From a virus: DNA of 64,000 nucleotides. The notes beneath the pieces were generated by a model. It worked only from the letters and a program-made list of their open reading frames with translations, was not told the DNA's origin and did no database searches. Numbering within the stretch: position 1 is the stretch's first letter; each line of letters starts with the position of its first letter. A program made the position numbers and the translations under genes. Below, piece by piece: positions 21,219 through 29,927 of this stretch. The stretch spans positions 1 to 64,000 of IMG/VR virus record IMGVR_UViG_3300044712_000340; one strand, written 5' to 3'.

Positions 21219-21429
21219 TAGAGAATGGGTAATAGACTTACCTGTTATAAGAAAACCACACAATAGGTACAGAAAAGATACACTATTATCTCCTGAACAA
21301 AAAGAAAGCCTTAAAGAAAACTATGGTAATCTTTATCTTAAAGGTATGACAGAACAAGACATTCTTAAAGTACTAAGAAAAAGACACAAGAACCACAAAT
21401 TAACTATGTTTGCTATAATTAGAAATTAA
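21118..21429 (+). CDS. helix-turn-helix-like small basic protein
   Basis: 103 aa, very basic. The C-terminal part (LKENYGNLYLKGMTEQDILKVLRKRHKNHKLTMFAII) looks like a recognition-helix or resolvase-like HTH segment. It might bind nucleic acid; no family recognised. Confidence 0.5.
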   Translation: METYKTKLTDRVAVLYQSTMLEAAKPVTRQELINREWVIDLPVIRKPHNRYRKDTLLSPEQKESLKENYGNLYLKGMTEQDILKVLRKRHKNHKLTMFAIIRN

Positions 21430-21453
21430 TATTAACCTTAAAAATTTATTATT

Positions 21454-21624
21454 ATGCCGCTATTTTGTGAAGTATGTAAAGTTGTTGTTAGTAAATTTAC
21501 TAAGCAACATTCAGATCCTTTTCAGCCTTATAATGATTTAACAGCTAAATTAGCTGAGATTCAGGCTAAAGAGGATATGAAGAAAGAAAAAGAACAAGAA
21601 AAGAAGAAAGAGAAAAAGTCATGA
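21454..21624 (+). CDS. small protein with CxxC knuckle and KE-rich coiled tail
   Basis: 56 aa (MPLFCEVCKVVVSKFTKQHSD..., ending in a long K/E run). A single CxxC pair at residues 5-8. ATG 21454; TGA overlaps the next start (ATGA at 21621-21624). Confidence 0.5.
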   Translation: MPLFCEVCKVVVSKFTKQHSDPFQPYNDLTAKLAEIQAKEDMKKEKEQEKKKEKKS

Positions 21625-22031
21625 GAAAACTATTGGTTTTATTTAGTTTACTCTTAGTAGTAAACTCTCAAGCACAAACTAAGGATCAATTCAAAATCTT
21701 ATTAGATAAACTTGATTGTAAAGTTATAGTAGATACTACATCTTTTATTATAGGTGAGGTAGAATGTGAAAGGTTGATATCAGGTGTAAAATATAGAGTT
21801 GATTTATATGTTACAGGAATATTAGATAGAAATACTTTAACTTCCTGGACTGAGAGTTGGACTGATGCTACTAAACAAGATGTAATTCAAACTCTTAATG
21901 ATAATGAGTATCTAAAAAGAGCTGGGGAATCTAATGTATGGTTAGGTAGATTTGCTAATAAAGATTTTATGTGTATGCCATTGTTCTCTTATGAGAGGGA
22001 ATATTGGTATATATTATTTGTATTTATATAA
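21621..22031 (+). CDS. secreted protein of unknown function
   Basis: 136 aa. MRKLLVLFSLLLVVNSQAQ is a clear signal peptide with an AQ cleavage motif. The mature part has two cysteines that could pair (C33, C49) and W-rich strands (SWTESWTDATKQD). Periplasmic, perhaps a lysis or exclusion factor; unrecognised. Confidence 0.6.
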   Translation: MRKLLVLFSLLLVVNSQAQTKDQFKILLDKLDCKVIVDTTSFIIGEVECERLISGVKYRVDLYVTGILDRNTLTSWTESWTDATKQDVIQTLNDNEYLKRAGESNVWLGRFANKDFMCMPLFSYEREYWYILFVFI

Positions 22032-22032
22032 G

Positions 22033-22065
22033 ATAATAAGGGTAGAAATGCCCTTATTATTTTTT
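22033..22065 (+). terminator. terminator after the secreted protein gene
   Basis: ATAATAAGGG/CCCTTATTAT 10 bp stem (22033-22042, 22051-22060) and T6. Confidence 0.8.
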
Positions 22066-22091
22066 CCTTAAGGCATTTAAATTAAATAAGT

Positions 22092-22649
22092 ATGGAAACA
22101 GAAGAAATATGGAAACCAATTAAAGGGTATGAAGATTTATACGAAGTGTCTAATCTGGGTAGAGTTAAAAGATTAGATTCTAATATAATATTGAAATATA
22201 ACAAGGATATTAAAAATAAATTAAAAGTTTGTTTGTGTAAACAAGGAAAAATAACTTATAAAGTAGTATCACGTATTGTAGTAGAATCCTTTTTAGGTCT
22301 TTCTTATAAACATTTTATTAAGTTTAAAGACTCAAATAGCTTGAATGTTAAACTAAATAATTTAGACACCAATAATATTAGATACTGTTCTGATTGCGGA
22401 AAAGAACTATTTTTAATAAATAAAGAAAGAATTAAATGTGATTACTGCTTTAAAGTACCTTATTATAAAATAAGTAAAATAAGTAAAAGAAATAAAATTA
22501 AAGACTTACATCCTACATATGTAAATTTCCTTTTAAAAGACAAGGGGTTTGCTAAAGAAGAGATAAATCCTATATTATATGATATACAATTATTAATGGT
22601 TAAAACAAAAAGATTATGCAAAACATTAAAGAACTCAGAGATGCTTTAG
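22092..22649 (+). CDS. NUMOD4 protein with degenerate HNH and zinc ribbon
   Basis: 185 aa. Residues 5-26 (EIWKPIKGYEDLYEVSNLG and RVKRL) are a NUMOD4 module, normally fused to HNH homing endonucleases. The expected HNH core is present only as FIKFKDSNSLNVKLNNL, with the histidine of NHxDGNxxNN missing. A CSDCG...CDYC zinc ribbon follows instead (about residues 98-118). It is likely a nuclease-derived DNA-binding protein or an inactive homing endonuclease. Confidence 0.6.
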   Translation: METEEIWKPIKGYEDLYEVSNLGRVKRLDSNIILKYNKDIKNKLKVCLCKQGKITYKVVSRIVVESFLGLSYKHFIKFKDSNSLNVKLNNLDTNNIRYCSDCGKELFLINKERIKCDYCFKVPYYKISKISKRNKIKDLHPTYVNFLLKDKGFAKEEINPILYDIQLLMVKTKRLCKTLKNSEML

Positions 22650-22846
22650 CTAAAAATTATGAAAGATTAGAAGAAGCTTATTCAAATCAAAATGTAACTA
22701 AAGAATTACAGTTTATTACAAAAGAGGTAACTAATATGACAGGTAAATTTATGCAATCTGTAGCTTTAGAAGTAAAAACACAGCAACATTTAGGAATAAA
22801 AGAATCAATACCTTTCATGAAATATAATAAAACTAGTAAAAAATGA
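22616..22846 (+). CDS. hypothetical helical protein
   Basis: 76 aa from ATG 22616 (MQNIKELRDALAKNYERLEEAY...), overlapping the previous gene by 34 bases in another frame. Predicted helical bundle with basic end; common as small phage proteins. No function. Confidence 0.5.
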   Translation: MQNIKELRDALAKNYERLEEAYSNQNVTKELQFITKEVTNMTGKFMQSVALEVKTQQHLGIKESIPFMKYNKTSKK

Positions 22847-22848
22847 AG

Positions 22849-22939
22849 TATAAGTAATGAAAAACTGTAATGGAGTACTGGAACTTCACATTAAATAATA
22901 AAACGGTTCGGAGCAGAAGTGCTGATGCTATTACTTATA
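22849..22939 (+). ncRNA. structured RNA domain 20
   Basis: TATAAGTAAT (22849-22858) pairs perfectly with ATTACTTATA (22930-22939), enclosing an AGCA/TGCT hairpin with loop gaag near 22914-22925. 91 bases, same plan as the domains in 12-19 kb. Confidence 0.5.
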
Positions 22940-22952
22940 TTTAATATGTAAT

Positions 22953-23043
22953 TATACAGAGTAAAGAGTGTAGCAACAGGTGAATAGAGATTGTAGCCTA
23001 AAAGCACCGACGATTTGGCATAGTGGGTACAGTCTCCTGTATA
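22953..23043 (+). ncRNA. structured RNA domain 21
   Basis: TATACAG (22953-22959) pairs with CTGTATA (23037-23043). Directly stacked inside, GAGATTGTA (22987-22995) pairs with TACAGTCTC (23028-23036), one G-U, and GCC/GGC closes the inner loop. A further CACT/AGTG + TTGT/ACAA hairpin (23064-23087) precedes the next gene. Confidence 0.5.
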
Positions 23044-23110
23044 GTTATATATTTATAGGTTTTCACTGTTGTACCTTAAACAATAGTGATTTTAAATTAA
23101 ATTAATTATT

Positions 23111-23491
23111 ATGAATAATATAAAGTGGAAAACATATAATCCTAAAACAACAGGTAAGTATCTAACATGGGTACAACATAGCCACTCTACCTTAGAAAAA
23201 TCTTTCTATTTCTTTTTAACTACTTATGATTCAGACAATGGATGGCATACAAGTCCAAATGTTACAGTACTATGTTGGACACATCTACCTGATATGCCTA
23301 AATTTGAAGTAGATTTAGTAGATGAAAAGATGGAGGAATTTATTGATAAAGTGGATAAACTTTGTTATGACTATGGGTATGAAATAAGTGCCCTTACTAC
23401 AGTTGAAATGAACTCTTTATTAGTAATAGAGGGAGAAAATGAAAGAGTTAAACTTAAATCCATTATAGGGGATGGAAGAGGTAAATTATGA
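23111..23491 (+). CDS. DUF551-like protein
   Basis: 126 aa. The start IKWKTYNPKTTGKYLTWVQHS...VTVLCWTHLPDMP follows the DUF551-type layout of a W-x-P-x-x-G opening and a closing WxxLP, with an extra helical acidic C-terminus. Function unknown. Overlaps the next start by 4 bases (ATGA). Confidence 0.55.
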   Translation: MNNIKWKTYNPKTTGKYLTWVQHSHSTLEKSFYFFLTTYDSDNGWHTSPNVTVLCWTHLPDMPKFEVDLVDEKMEEFIDKVDKLCYDYGYEISALTTVEMNSLLVIEGENERVKLKSIIGDGRGKL

Positions 23492-23802
23492 GAATATATA
23501 AGAGACATAAAATAAAATATGTAATAGATACAGAGTGGTATTTGAATACTTTAAAGTTACATTCATGGTATAAAAATGAGTGGAAAACAAGTTCTGTAGG
23601 AGTTAAGGTATTTACAATATTACCTAGTCTGTATTTAACTTTTCCTTATTGGAGAGGTATTACACATGATTCTAATACTGTATGTGTTATATGTAGTTTT
23701 CTAACTTTTTGGTTTAAACTAAGTATTTATTATAAATTTACTCCTATACAAAAATTAGAAGACGGTAAAACAATTGATTATAGTAATACTATAGATATAT
23801 GA
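23488..23802 (+). CDS. hypothetical membrane-associated protein
   Basis: 104 aa with a basic N-terminus and a hydrophobic aromatic middle (VFTILPSLYLTFPYW and VICSFLTFWFKLSIYY) that could span or lie on the membrane. No family. Coupled by ATGA overlaps to both neighbours. Confidence 0.5.
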   Translation: MRIYKRHKIKYVIDTEWYLNTLKLHSWYKNEWKTSSVGVKVFTILPSLYLTFPYWRGITHDSNTVCVICSFLTFWFKLSIYYKFTPIQKLEDGKTIDYSNTIDI

Positions 23803-23993
23803 AAAAATTTGTACAATGTTGTACTAAGATAACTTGTAAAGATATAAACGAATTATGTAGTAAAATAAATGCTTTAGAGGCAGCTAGTGAATACCCTATA
23901 AGTGTTTCTCCTTCTATAGCTAATAGAACAGATACTAATTTTTGGTATAATGTATTTTATTATAAACAAGTAGCAAATGACGAAAATTTATGA
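23799..23993 (+). CDS. hypothetical small protein
   Basis: 64 aa with four cysteines in the first 21 residues (CCTKITCKDINELC), which could bind a metal. Coupled by ATGA overlaps at both ends. Confidence 0.5.
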   Translation: MKKFVQCCTKITCKDINELCSKINALEAASEYPISVSPSIANRTDTNFWYNVFYYKQVANDENL

Positions 23994-24199
23994 AAATAAA
24001 TTGGTATACAGGTGATCCTGTACTTGAAGGATGGTATATAGTTTATGCTAATTATACTTGGGAAGAGCAACACTTGGTTGGAATACAAGCTATGTTTAAA
24101 TGGAGCAAAGTAGATTTATGGCATTGCCCTCTTGGATATGAAATACTTTATTGGACTTATTTACTAGATGAACCTACAGATGAAAATATTATTTCTTGA
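23990..24199 (+). CDS. DUF551-like small protein
   Basis: 69 aa (INWYTGDPVLEGWYIVYANYTWEEQH ... YEILYWTYLLDEP), similar in plan to the 126 aa protein two genes upstream: W...P..GWY..........W..L.EP. Unknown function. Confidence 0.5.
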   Translation: MKINWYTGDPVLEGWYIVYANYTWEEQHLVGIQAMFKWSKVDLWHCPLGYEILYWTYLLDEPTDENIIS

Positions 24200-24659
24200 T
24201 TTTGACGGAGTATTAAACTCTTTAGATAATATGGAAGCTAATTATTTTCTTTGGAAAAGTGGAATACAACATAAATCTAAAGATAGATTTGGGGATTTAT
24301 TTGACCAAAGATGTGTTAATTGGTTAACATATATTGTAATGAAAACAAACTGTAAAATAGTTATATCTAGTTCTTGGAGAAAGTCTGGTAAATTTGCTAT
24401 GATAGAAGTATGGGAAGAAAGAAAAATGCCTGGATACTTAATAGGTACTACACCCATACTAGAGGATCAACTAAGAGGATACGAGATAAAAGAATTCTTA
24501 TTACAAGAAGAGATGATAGGTGGGGGTAATGTAGAGTCTTATTGTATTGTAGATGATGATAATGATATGTTAGAAGGGCAACCATTAGTACAAACTAATC
24601 CTATATATGGATTAGATAAAACTGCTGCAATACAAGTAATGAATATTTTAAATAAATGA
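24180..24659 (+). CDS. HAD-superfamily phosphatase-like protein
   Basis: 159 aa from ATG 24180 (an earlier ATG at 24168 adds four residues). MKILFLDFDGVLNS is HAD motif I with the nucleophile Asp and general acid Asp; motif II KIVISSSWR follows; the acid pair VDDDNDM completes the active site. The layout matches the HAD domain of RNA-repair type proteins (HAD_SAK family), small phosphatases frequent in crAss-like phages. It may remove phosphates from nucleic acid ends or nucleotides. Confidence 0.72.
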   Translation: MKILFLDFDGVLNSLDNMEANYFLWKSGIQHKSKDRFGDLFDQRCVNWLTYIVMKTNCKIVISSSWRKSGKFAMIEVWEERKMPGYLIGTTPILEDQLRGYEIKEFLLQEEMIGGGNVESYCIVDDDNDMLEGQPLVQTNPIYGLDKTAAIQVMNILNK

Positions 24660-24687
24660 ATTATTAATAATTAAATTAAGTATAAGT

Positions 24688-25317
24688 ATGAATAAATTTT
24701 TAGATTTTAGTTCATTAATGAACTTGGAAGTAGCTACTCCAGAAAAAGTAAAAGTACAAAGAGGTACTTTAAAAACTGATATTAAAGGTGATTTTAGAAT
24801 TACTAAGTCAGGACATATCTATTATTCTGATTCTTTTAAGAAAGAATTAGAAGTTCTAGTAGATGTGCAAGTAGAAGAAACAGGTACTATTGAACCTAAA
24901 CCATTTCTAAAATACCTTGATGTAATAGATGGAACAAAAGTAAAATGGTCTAATGACCAAAAAGCTGATTTTATGTTTGTTGCTATTCAACCTGTAGGAA
25001 CAGCTAAAGCAGCTATTCAAGGTGGTGAAGGTAAAGTAGCATTTGTTGATAAATGGTTCAAACAAATTGCTAATGCTTGTTATGCTGTTAATTGGGAAAC
25101 AGAATCTTTTATTGATTTTACTTTATTGAAAGATAAAGCTAAAGAATTTAAAATTTTCAATATTCCAAGAACTAATAAGAAAGGTGAGCCTGATTATGCA
25201 AGAAGGGAAAATATTACAATGTACCCTTGTGTACCTACTAGTATGATTCCACCTGTAGTAGTACAACAAGAAATAGAGTTTCCTGAAGTTGTTAATGAAT
25301 CAGTAACAATAGAGTAA
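24688..25317 (+). CDS. conserved protein upstream of DNA polymerase
   Basis: 209 aa with a beta-rich first half (TLKTDIKGDFRITKSGHIYYS) and more balanced codons than its neighbours, suggesting good expression. It has its own terminator and directly precedes the DNA polymerase gene. No motif is diagnostic; an ssDNA-binding or processivity role is plausible from context only. Confidence 0.55.
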   Translation: MNKFLDFSSLMNLEVATPEKVKVQRGTLKTDIKGDFRITKSGHIYYSDSFKKELEVLVDVQVEETGTIEPKPFLKYLDVIDGTKVKWSNDQKADFMFVAIQPVGTAKAAIQGGEGKVAFVDKWFKQIANACYAVNWETESFIDFTLLKDKAKEFKIFNIPRTNKKGEPDYARRENITMYPCVPTSMIPPVVVQQEIEFPEVVNESVTIE

Positions 25318-25329
25318 TTTTTAATTTTA

Positions 25330-25360
25330 GAAGGTACAATAAAGTACCTTCTTTTAATTT
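25330..25360 (+). terminator. terminator before the DNA polymerase gene
   Basis: GAAGGTAC/GTACCTTC perfect 8 bp stem (25330-25337, 25344-25351), loop AATAAA, then TTTTAATTTT. Likely an attenuator lowering polymerase expression relative to the gene before it. Confidence 0.75.
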
Positions 25361-25368
25361 TTACACAG

Positions 25369-27690
25369 ATGAAACTTAATTATTTAGGTACAAAAGTAAA
25401 TGGTATTGATACTGGGGATTTTGAAGTATTTAAATCTTGGGTAATACAACAAAAGAAATTAGGGTTAGATTTGGAATCCAATGTCACCCAATCCATACTA
25501 GACAGGTTCTTAGTTACTGTTCAATTAGCAAATAAAGAGGAGACTTGGAGTTTTCAATGGTCATTTTTAACTTCTAAACAACAACAATTTATACTAGACA
25601 GACTAAATAAATCAGATATACTTTATATAATTCATGGAAGTACTTTTGAGTATACTTTATTACTAAAATATGGGGTAAGGCTTAAGAATATATGGGATAC
25701 ATATAGAGCAGAACAAGTATTGAATAAAGGAAGAGGCATAGAACAATCTCAATTTGATTTAGGTTCTGTAATATTTAAAAGATTTGGAATCACATTGAAT
25801 AAAGAACTTCAAACTTCTTTTGGTGACAATGTAATGACTAAAGAAAAAGTTTATTATATGAATATGGATGTAGCTAAGTCTGTAGAATTATATGAAATTC
25901 AATTAGGTGAGATGAAATCGTTTGATAAAGCATATCCTCAGAAATTTCATAAAGGTTTAGTTAAAACTATGTGGTGGGATAATGAATTTGCTTTAGTTGC
26001 TGGAGATTTAGAGTATCAAGGTGTAGTATTAGATACTAATAAATGGATGGAATGCTATAATAAATACTACCCTAAAATGTTAGAAGCTAAAGCTAAATTA
26101 GATGCTATTGTAATAGAAGAGTTTAGTGATTTTGCTAAAGGACAAGGTTGGTTATCAGATGTTGATAGATTTGAATCTATATGGGGAAGTACAGAAAAGA
26201 AAAGGGAAATACTGAAATTAGTATTTCCTAATATTGAATCTGTAACTAAATTAGGATTAAAAGAATATCTTAGAGATAATGATCCTGATTTTCCTAATGA
26301 ATTAAAAGACAAAAAAATAGTTGTAACTAAATGGAATGAGGATAAAACTCAAACTATAGAAGAAATAAAGTATAAATCTTTATTAAATACTAAACAATGG
26401 GATAATCATAAATATGAAAGGGATTTAAATAATAGTAAATACGATTTAATAAAGCTTTTACTTATTACAGGTAAAGACGAAGATTATACCCCTAATCTAA
26501 ACCAATTCTTCTATAAGAATTTTCCAGAGTTTATGTTAGAACATGAATATGTTATTCCTGCTAATACTTTAAGTTTAAACTGGGCTAGTCCTTCTCAAGT
26601 ATTGGATATATTCAAGCAAATAAAACCTACTATAGAAGATACTAAAGCATTAACTGTAGAAGATAACTTATTAACTCATAAACTATTTAAGGCTTACGAG
26701 GAATTTAAAGAGTATATTACTTTAGTTACTAAATACGGCCCAGAGTATTTAAATCATGTACAAGTTGACGGTAGAATTAGAACAGTCTATAATACAGTGC
26801 TGGCAACTGGACGTTTATCAGCAAAAGAACCCAACATGCTGGGCCTACCCAGGAATAATGATTATAGAGCTTGTTTCACAGCTCCTGAAGGATTTAAAAT
26901 AATAGACGCAGACTGGGACAGTCAAGAATTAACTATAATAGCCTCATTATCAAATGAATATATATGGTTACACCATTTAGAGTTAGCTCATGACCTACAT
27001 TCTGTTAATGCTGAGATTGTGTTGGAAGATGAATGGAAGAACAATGCTTTAGATGATTGTAATTATTATAAGAATTTTGATAAATGTAAATGCCCTAAAC
27101 ATAAAGAGCAAAGAACTTTTATTAAATCTATTGACTTTGGATTAGCTTATGGTTTAAGTGCTTATGGTTTAGCTGCTAGACAACATAAAACAGAAGAAGA
27201 AGCTAAGCTTGTAATAGATAAGTTTTTCTCTAAATTTACTAAAGTAAAAGAATTTTTAGATAAATGCGGAAAATTTGCAGTAACTTCTAGTATGATAAAT
27301 AACAGTGCTCTAGGAGGTATAAGATTCTTTGATAAATGGAAAACTGCTAAAAAACAAGACTATACAGGAATGTGGGTATATGCTAATCCTGAAGAAGCTA
27401 GAGGTGTTATGAGAGCTGGAATGAATTATCCTATTCAATCTTTTGGGGCTGATTTATTAAAAGTAGCTTTTGTACTTTTAAGAAGATGGATTATTAATAA
27501 CAATTTGACTAAAAATATTCAAATAGCACTTCCATATCATGATCAAGCTATACTATATGCCGATAATGAGCATACTATACTAGCAGCAGAAAAGCTAGAG
27601 TATTTTATGAAACTATCAGGCAAGTTGTTATTAAAGAATGATTTACTTAGAGCTAGTGCTTCAATAAGTGATTTTTGGAAAAAAGATTAA
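25369..27690 (+). CDS. family A DNA polymerase with 3'-5' exonuclease
   Basis: 773 aa. The N-terminal proofreading domain has LDLES (33-37, DxE), a WDT strand, and YYMNMD (YxxxD) as exonuclease motifs I-III. In the polymerase domain motif A is IDADWDSQEL, motif B RTFIKSIDFGLAYG (with the K and YG of family A), and motif C PYHDQA (724-726), where HDE is usual: the second acidic residue is Gln. It replicates the phage genome together with the DnaB-like helicase and primase encoded downstream. Confidence 0.92.
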   Translation: MKLNYLGTKVNGIDTGDFEVFKSWVIQQKKLGLDLESNVTQSILDRFLVTVQLANKEETWSFQWSFLTSKQQQFILDRLNKSDILYIIHGSTFEYTLLLKYGVRLKNIWDTYRAEQVLNKGRGIEQSQFDLGSVIFKRFGITLNKELQTSFGDNVMTKEKVYYMNMDVAKSVELYEIQLGEMKSFDKAYPQKFHKGLVKTMWWDNEFALVAGDLEYQGVVLDTNKWMECYNKYYPKMLEAKAKLDAIVIEEFSDFAKGQGWLSDVDRFESIWGSTEKKREILKLVFPNIESVTKLGLKEYLRDNDPDFPNELKDKKIVVTKWNEDKTQTIEEIKYKSLLNTKQWDNHKYERDLNNSKYDLIKLLLITGKDEDYTPNLNQFFYKNFPEFMLEHEYVIPANTLSLNWASPSQVLDIFKQIKPTIEDTKALTVEDNLLTHKLFKAYEEFKEYITLVTKYGPEYLNHVQVDGRIRTVYNTVLATGRLSAKEPNMLGLPRNNDYRACFTAPEGFKIIDADWDSQELTIIASLSNEYIWLHHLELAHDLHSVNAEIVLEDEWKNNALDDCNYYKNFDKCKCPKHKEQRTFIKSIDFGLAYGLSAYGLAARQHKTEEEAKLVIDKFFSKFTKVKEFLDKCGKFAVTSSMINNSALGGIRFFDKWKTAKKQDYTGMWVYANPEEARGVMRAGMNYPIQSFGADLLKVAFVLLRRWIINNNLTKNIQIALPYHDQAILYADNEHTILAAEKLEYFMKLSGKLLLKNDLLRASASISDFWKKD

Positions 27691-27694
27691 TAAT

Positions 27695-27979
27695 ATGAAT
27701 AAACATTTAGAAATAATACTTAAAAAGATGTGTGAAATGGTAGAAGCTGATTACTCTTTAATTGATTTTAAAGAAGAAGGCTGGTTTACTAAATATACAT
27801 GGACTTTAGAACGAGAAAAAGAATTTAAAGTATGGTTACAGAATTATTTAAAGGATAATAAAGAAGTCAGACAAGCTTTATTAAGTTATCCTATTTTAAG
27901 GAAAAGTAATTACTCTAAAGCAGTAGATGAATTTTGTTTTAACTATGGTTGGAAATATGAAAAAGATAAAACTATTTAA
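27695..27979 (+). CDS. conserved small phage protein
   Basis: 94 aa from ATG 27695. The pattern GWFTKYTWTLEREKEFKVWLQNYL ... FCFNYGWKY recurs in Bacteroidota phage proteins; function unknown. An earlier start inside the polymerase frame is rejected. Confidence 0.6.
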   Translation: MNKHLEIILKKMCEMVEADYSLIDFKEEGWFTKYTWTLEREKEFKVWLQNYLKDNKEVRQALLSYPILRKSNYSKAVDEFCFNYGWKYEKDKTI

Positions 27980-28109
27980 TCCTATTAATGTAGTAGGTTG
28001 TCCTAAATGTGGTCAAAGAACATTTAAGAAGATAGTTAATTCGGATAATAGTTTTTACTGGAAATGTACTCATTGTCTTTATGAAACACAAGTAAACAAA
28101 AAGAAATGA
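27957..28109 (+). CDS. zinc-ribbon mini-protein
   Basis: 50 aa from ATG 27957. CPKCG (residues 15-19) and CTHC (37-40) make a classic four-cysteine ribbon. Likely nucleic-acid binding. Overlaps both neighbours. Confidence 0.6.
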   Translation: MKKIKLFNPINVVGCPKCGQRTFKKIVNSDNSFYWKCTHCLYETQVNKKK

Positions 28110-28330
28110 ACTACTTTGAAATGAGGTATATTTGGGATGACCCACAACAAGCTGCATATTCTAAAACCATAAGTTTTGAATGCAAAGGCCTATTTAAAAC
28201 TTGGAAATTAGAGAATGAAACTGACGAAATATTTAAGTGTCGGTCTGAAAAAGCTGCTATAGAACAATTAGGTAGAATAAATAGAAAAAGTAGGATTCCT
28301 GCTTTAGTAGAAATATTTGAATTTTATTAA
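28106..28330 (+). CDS. hypothetical small protein
   Basis: 74 aa (MNYFEMRYIWDDPQQAAYSK...), coupled by ATGA overlap to the zinc-ribbon gene. No family recognised. Confidence 0.5.
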   Translation: MNYFEMRYIWDDPQQAAYSKTISFECKGLFKTWKLENETDEIFKCRSEKAAIEQLGRINRKSRIPALVEIFEFY

Positions 28331-28335
28331 AAGAA

Positions 28336-28710
28336 ATGACACAAGAAGAATTAGAAGGTAATAAATTAATAGCTAAATATATTGGAGCTACTAAACGTGA
28401 GCAAGGTAGTTTTGAATTATATAATTTTCCAGAGAAAACCAAAGAAGGGTTTAAATCCTATGATGTAATTTACTTAGAGTTTCATTGTTCAATGGATTGG
28501 TTATATCCAGTATATCAAAAGATTGTGAAGTGGCATGAAAAAGGTAATAATGATAAATTAGATATTTATTCTAAAACATTGTTAAATAGTAAGTACTTAG
28601 ACTGTATATTGAAAGTTTCTGGAGGAGAATCTGTTTCTGAAATATTCAAAAAGATAGTTGAATGGATTAAAATTTACAATTTAAAAGTATTAGAAAATGA
28701 CAAAACTTGA
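28336..28710 (+). CDS. conserved small phage protein, paralogue of 31919 gene
   Basis: 124 aa. It begins MTQEELEGNKLIAKYIGA and has a D-W-L-Y-P-V-Y motif and a terminal V.WIK.YN segment, matching the phage family iAxFMG...WdxLMpVvxkI...vvxfIkWyN. The 140 aa gene at 31919 is a second, less divergent member. Function unknown. Confidence 0.55.
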   Translation: MTQEELEGNKLIAKYIGATKREQGSFELYNFPEKTKEGFKSYDVIYLEFHCSMDWLYPVYQKIVKWHEKGNNDKLDIYSKTLLNSKYLDCILKVSGGESVSEIFKKIVEWIKIYNLKVLENDKT

Positions 28711-28990
28711 AGAAATAATAAATAAACATCGTATAGATGCAAACCATTGGGCAGACCAAGATTTTACAGATGAAACTGTTGAAATTATTGCTAAAGAATA
28801 TGCAGAGTTCTGTTGTGAAGAGCAAAAGAAAACTTGCGCTGAGAATGCTAGTTTAACAAGTATGACTTTAGAAGAAATACCTGAGAATTGTAATTTTATG
28901 CATTTTCAATTATTAGACTCAGATTTTGCTATCGTTGATAAAGAATCAATTTTAAATTGTCCGACTTATAAAGAAGAAGATGGAAAGTAA
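28697..28990 (+). CDS. hypothetical small protein
   Basis: 97 aa, acidic, with three cysteines in the middle (FCCEEQKKTC). Begins MTKLEEIINKHRIDANHWAD and overlaps its neighbours by 11-14 bases. No family recognised. Confidence 0.5.
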   Translation: MTKLEEIINKHRIDANHWADQDFTDETVEIIAKEYAEFCCEEQKKTCAENASLTSMTLEEIPENCNFMHFQLLDSDFAIVDKESILNCPTYKEEDGK

Positions 28991-29291
28991 ATATAAAGAA
29001 AGAGTTGTTAATCTATTCGAAGTGTATAAAAATTTATACCATTTTGAAGAGGGTTCACCTGAATATCTTATAGATAAAGAGGATTTTATTGAAGTAATGT
29101 GTCAATTAGCTGAAGAAGTTGAAAAAGAAGTAGTAGATCAGTTTTTAGGTAATCCAGGTTATATTTGGTATACTAAAGAACAAGCAGAAGAATTACTTCA
29201 GAAACAAAGAGAATTATGTGCTAAAGTTGATAGAGATAGTATTTTAAATACAAAACTTAAACTGGATGGAAAAGATATTAAGAAAAGTTAA
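28980..29291 (+). CDS. hypothetical small protein
   Basis: 103 aa, acidic helical protein (MESKYKERVVNLFEVYKNLYH...). Overlaps both neighbours. No family recognised. Confidence 0.5.
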   Translation: MESKYKERVVNLFEVYKNLYHFEEGSPEYLIDKEDFIEVMCQLAEEVEKEVVDQFLGNPGYIWYTKEQAEELLQKQRELCAKVDRDSILNTKLKLDGKDIKKS

Positions 29292-29628
29292 ATGTAGTGA
29301 AAGATTGCCAACTGAAGAAGGATATCGATTTGTATTAATGCCTACAAGTGAGAAAAGAAAACTAATGTTTATAAAACTGGATAATACCTGGTATTCTGAT
29401 GCAAATGAAATAAAAAATCCTGAATATTGGTATGAAGAAGTTGAGTTAGATTTGATAGCGATTGAAAGACTTGGGTTAAAAGATAAATTTATACATTCTG
29501 AATTATTTGCTAAAGAGAGGTATGAAAAAGCTTTAAACTATATTGAAGAACATTCAGGAAATATAATATGCTATTTAGAAGAAGCAAGAAAAGCACTTAG
29601 AATAGCTGCTGGATTGGAGGAAGTATGA
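29266..29628 (+). CDS. DUF551-like fusion protein
   Basis: 120 aa. The N-terminal half (CSERLPTEEGYRFVLMP...WYSD...YWYEEVEL) resembles a DUF551-type unit; the second half is helical (ERYEKALNYIEEHSGN). Unknown function. Confidence 0.5.
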   Translation: MEKILRKVKCSERLPTEEGYRFVLMPTSEKRKLMFIKLDNTWYSDANEIKNPEYWYEEVELDLIAIERLGLKDKFIHSELFAKERYEKALNYIEEHSGNIICYLEEARKALRIAAGLEEV

Positions 29629-29927
29629 CAAAAGCACATAAGTATTTAAAAGATTTCCATTTACCTAATGATGAAAAACTCTTGCAATTAATTAAAAAAG
29701 TGCAAGAAGATACAATCAAAGAAACTGTTGAAGAATGTTCTAAAAATTTATTTCTCATCGGGTCTTGGCAAGAACCTAATTATATGCAAACTATGGGATA
29801 TAGAAATACTGTTAGTTTTGTTAAAACGTGGGAATTAAAAGCTCTTAATCTTAAAGTAAGAATAAATATTGAAACAGATAAAAACCATGTTTTATCAGTA
29901 GCTGAGAAATTAATAAAAAAATTATGA
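29625..29927 (+). CDS. hypothetical small protein
   Basis: 100 aa (MTKAHKYLKDFHLPNDEKLLQL...), coupled by ATGA overlaps to genes on both sides. Helical; unrecognised. Confidence 0.5.
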   Translation: MTKAHKYLKDFHLPNDEKLLQLIKKVQEDTIKETVEECSKNLFLIGSWQEPNYMQTMGYRNTVSFVKTWELKALNLKVRINIETDKNHVLSVAEKLIKKL

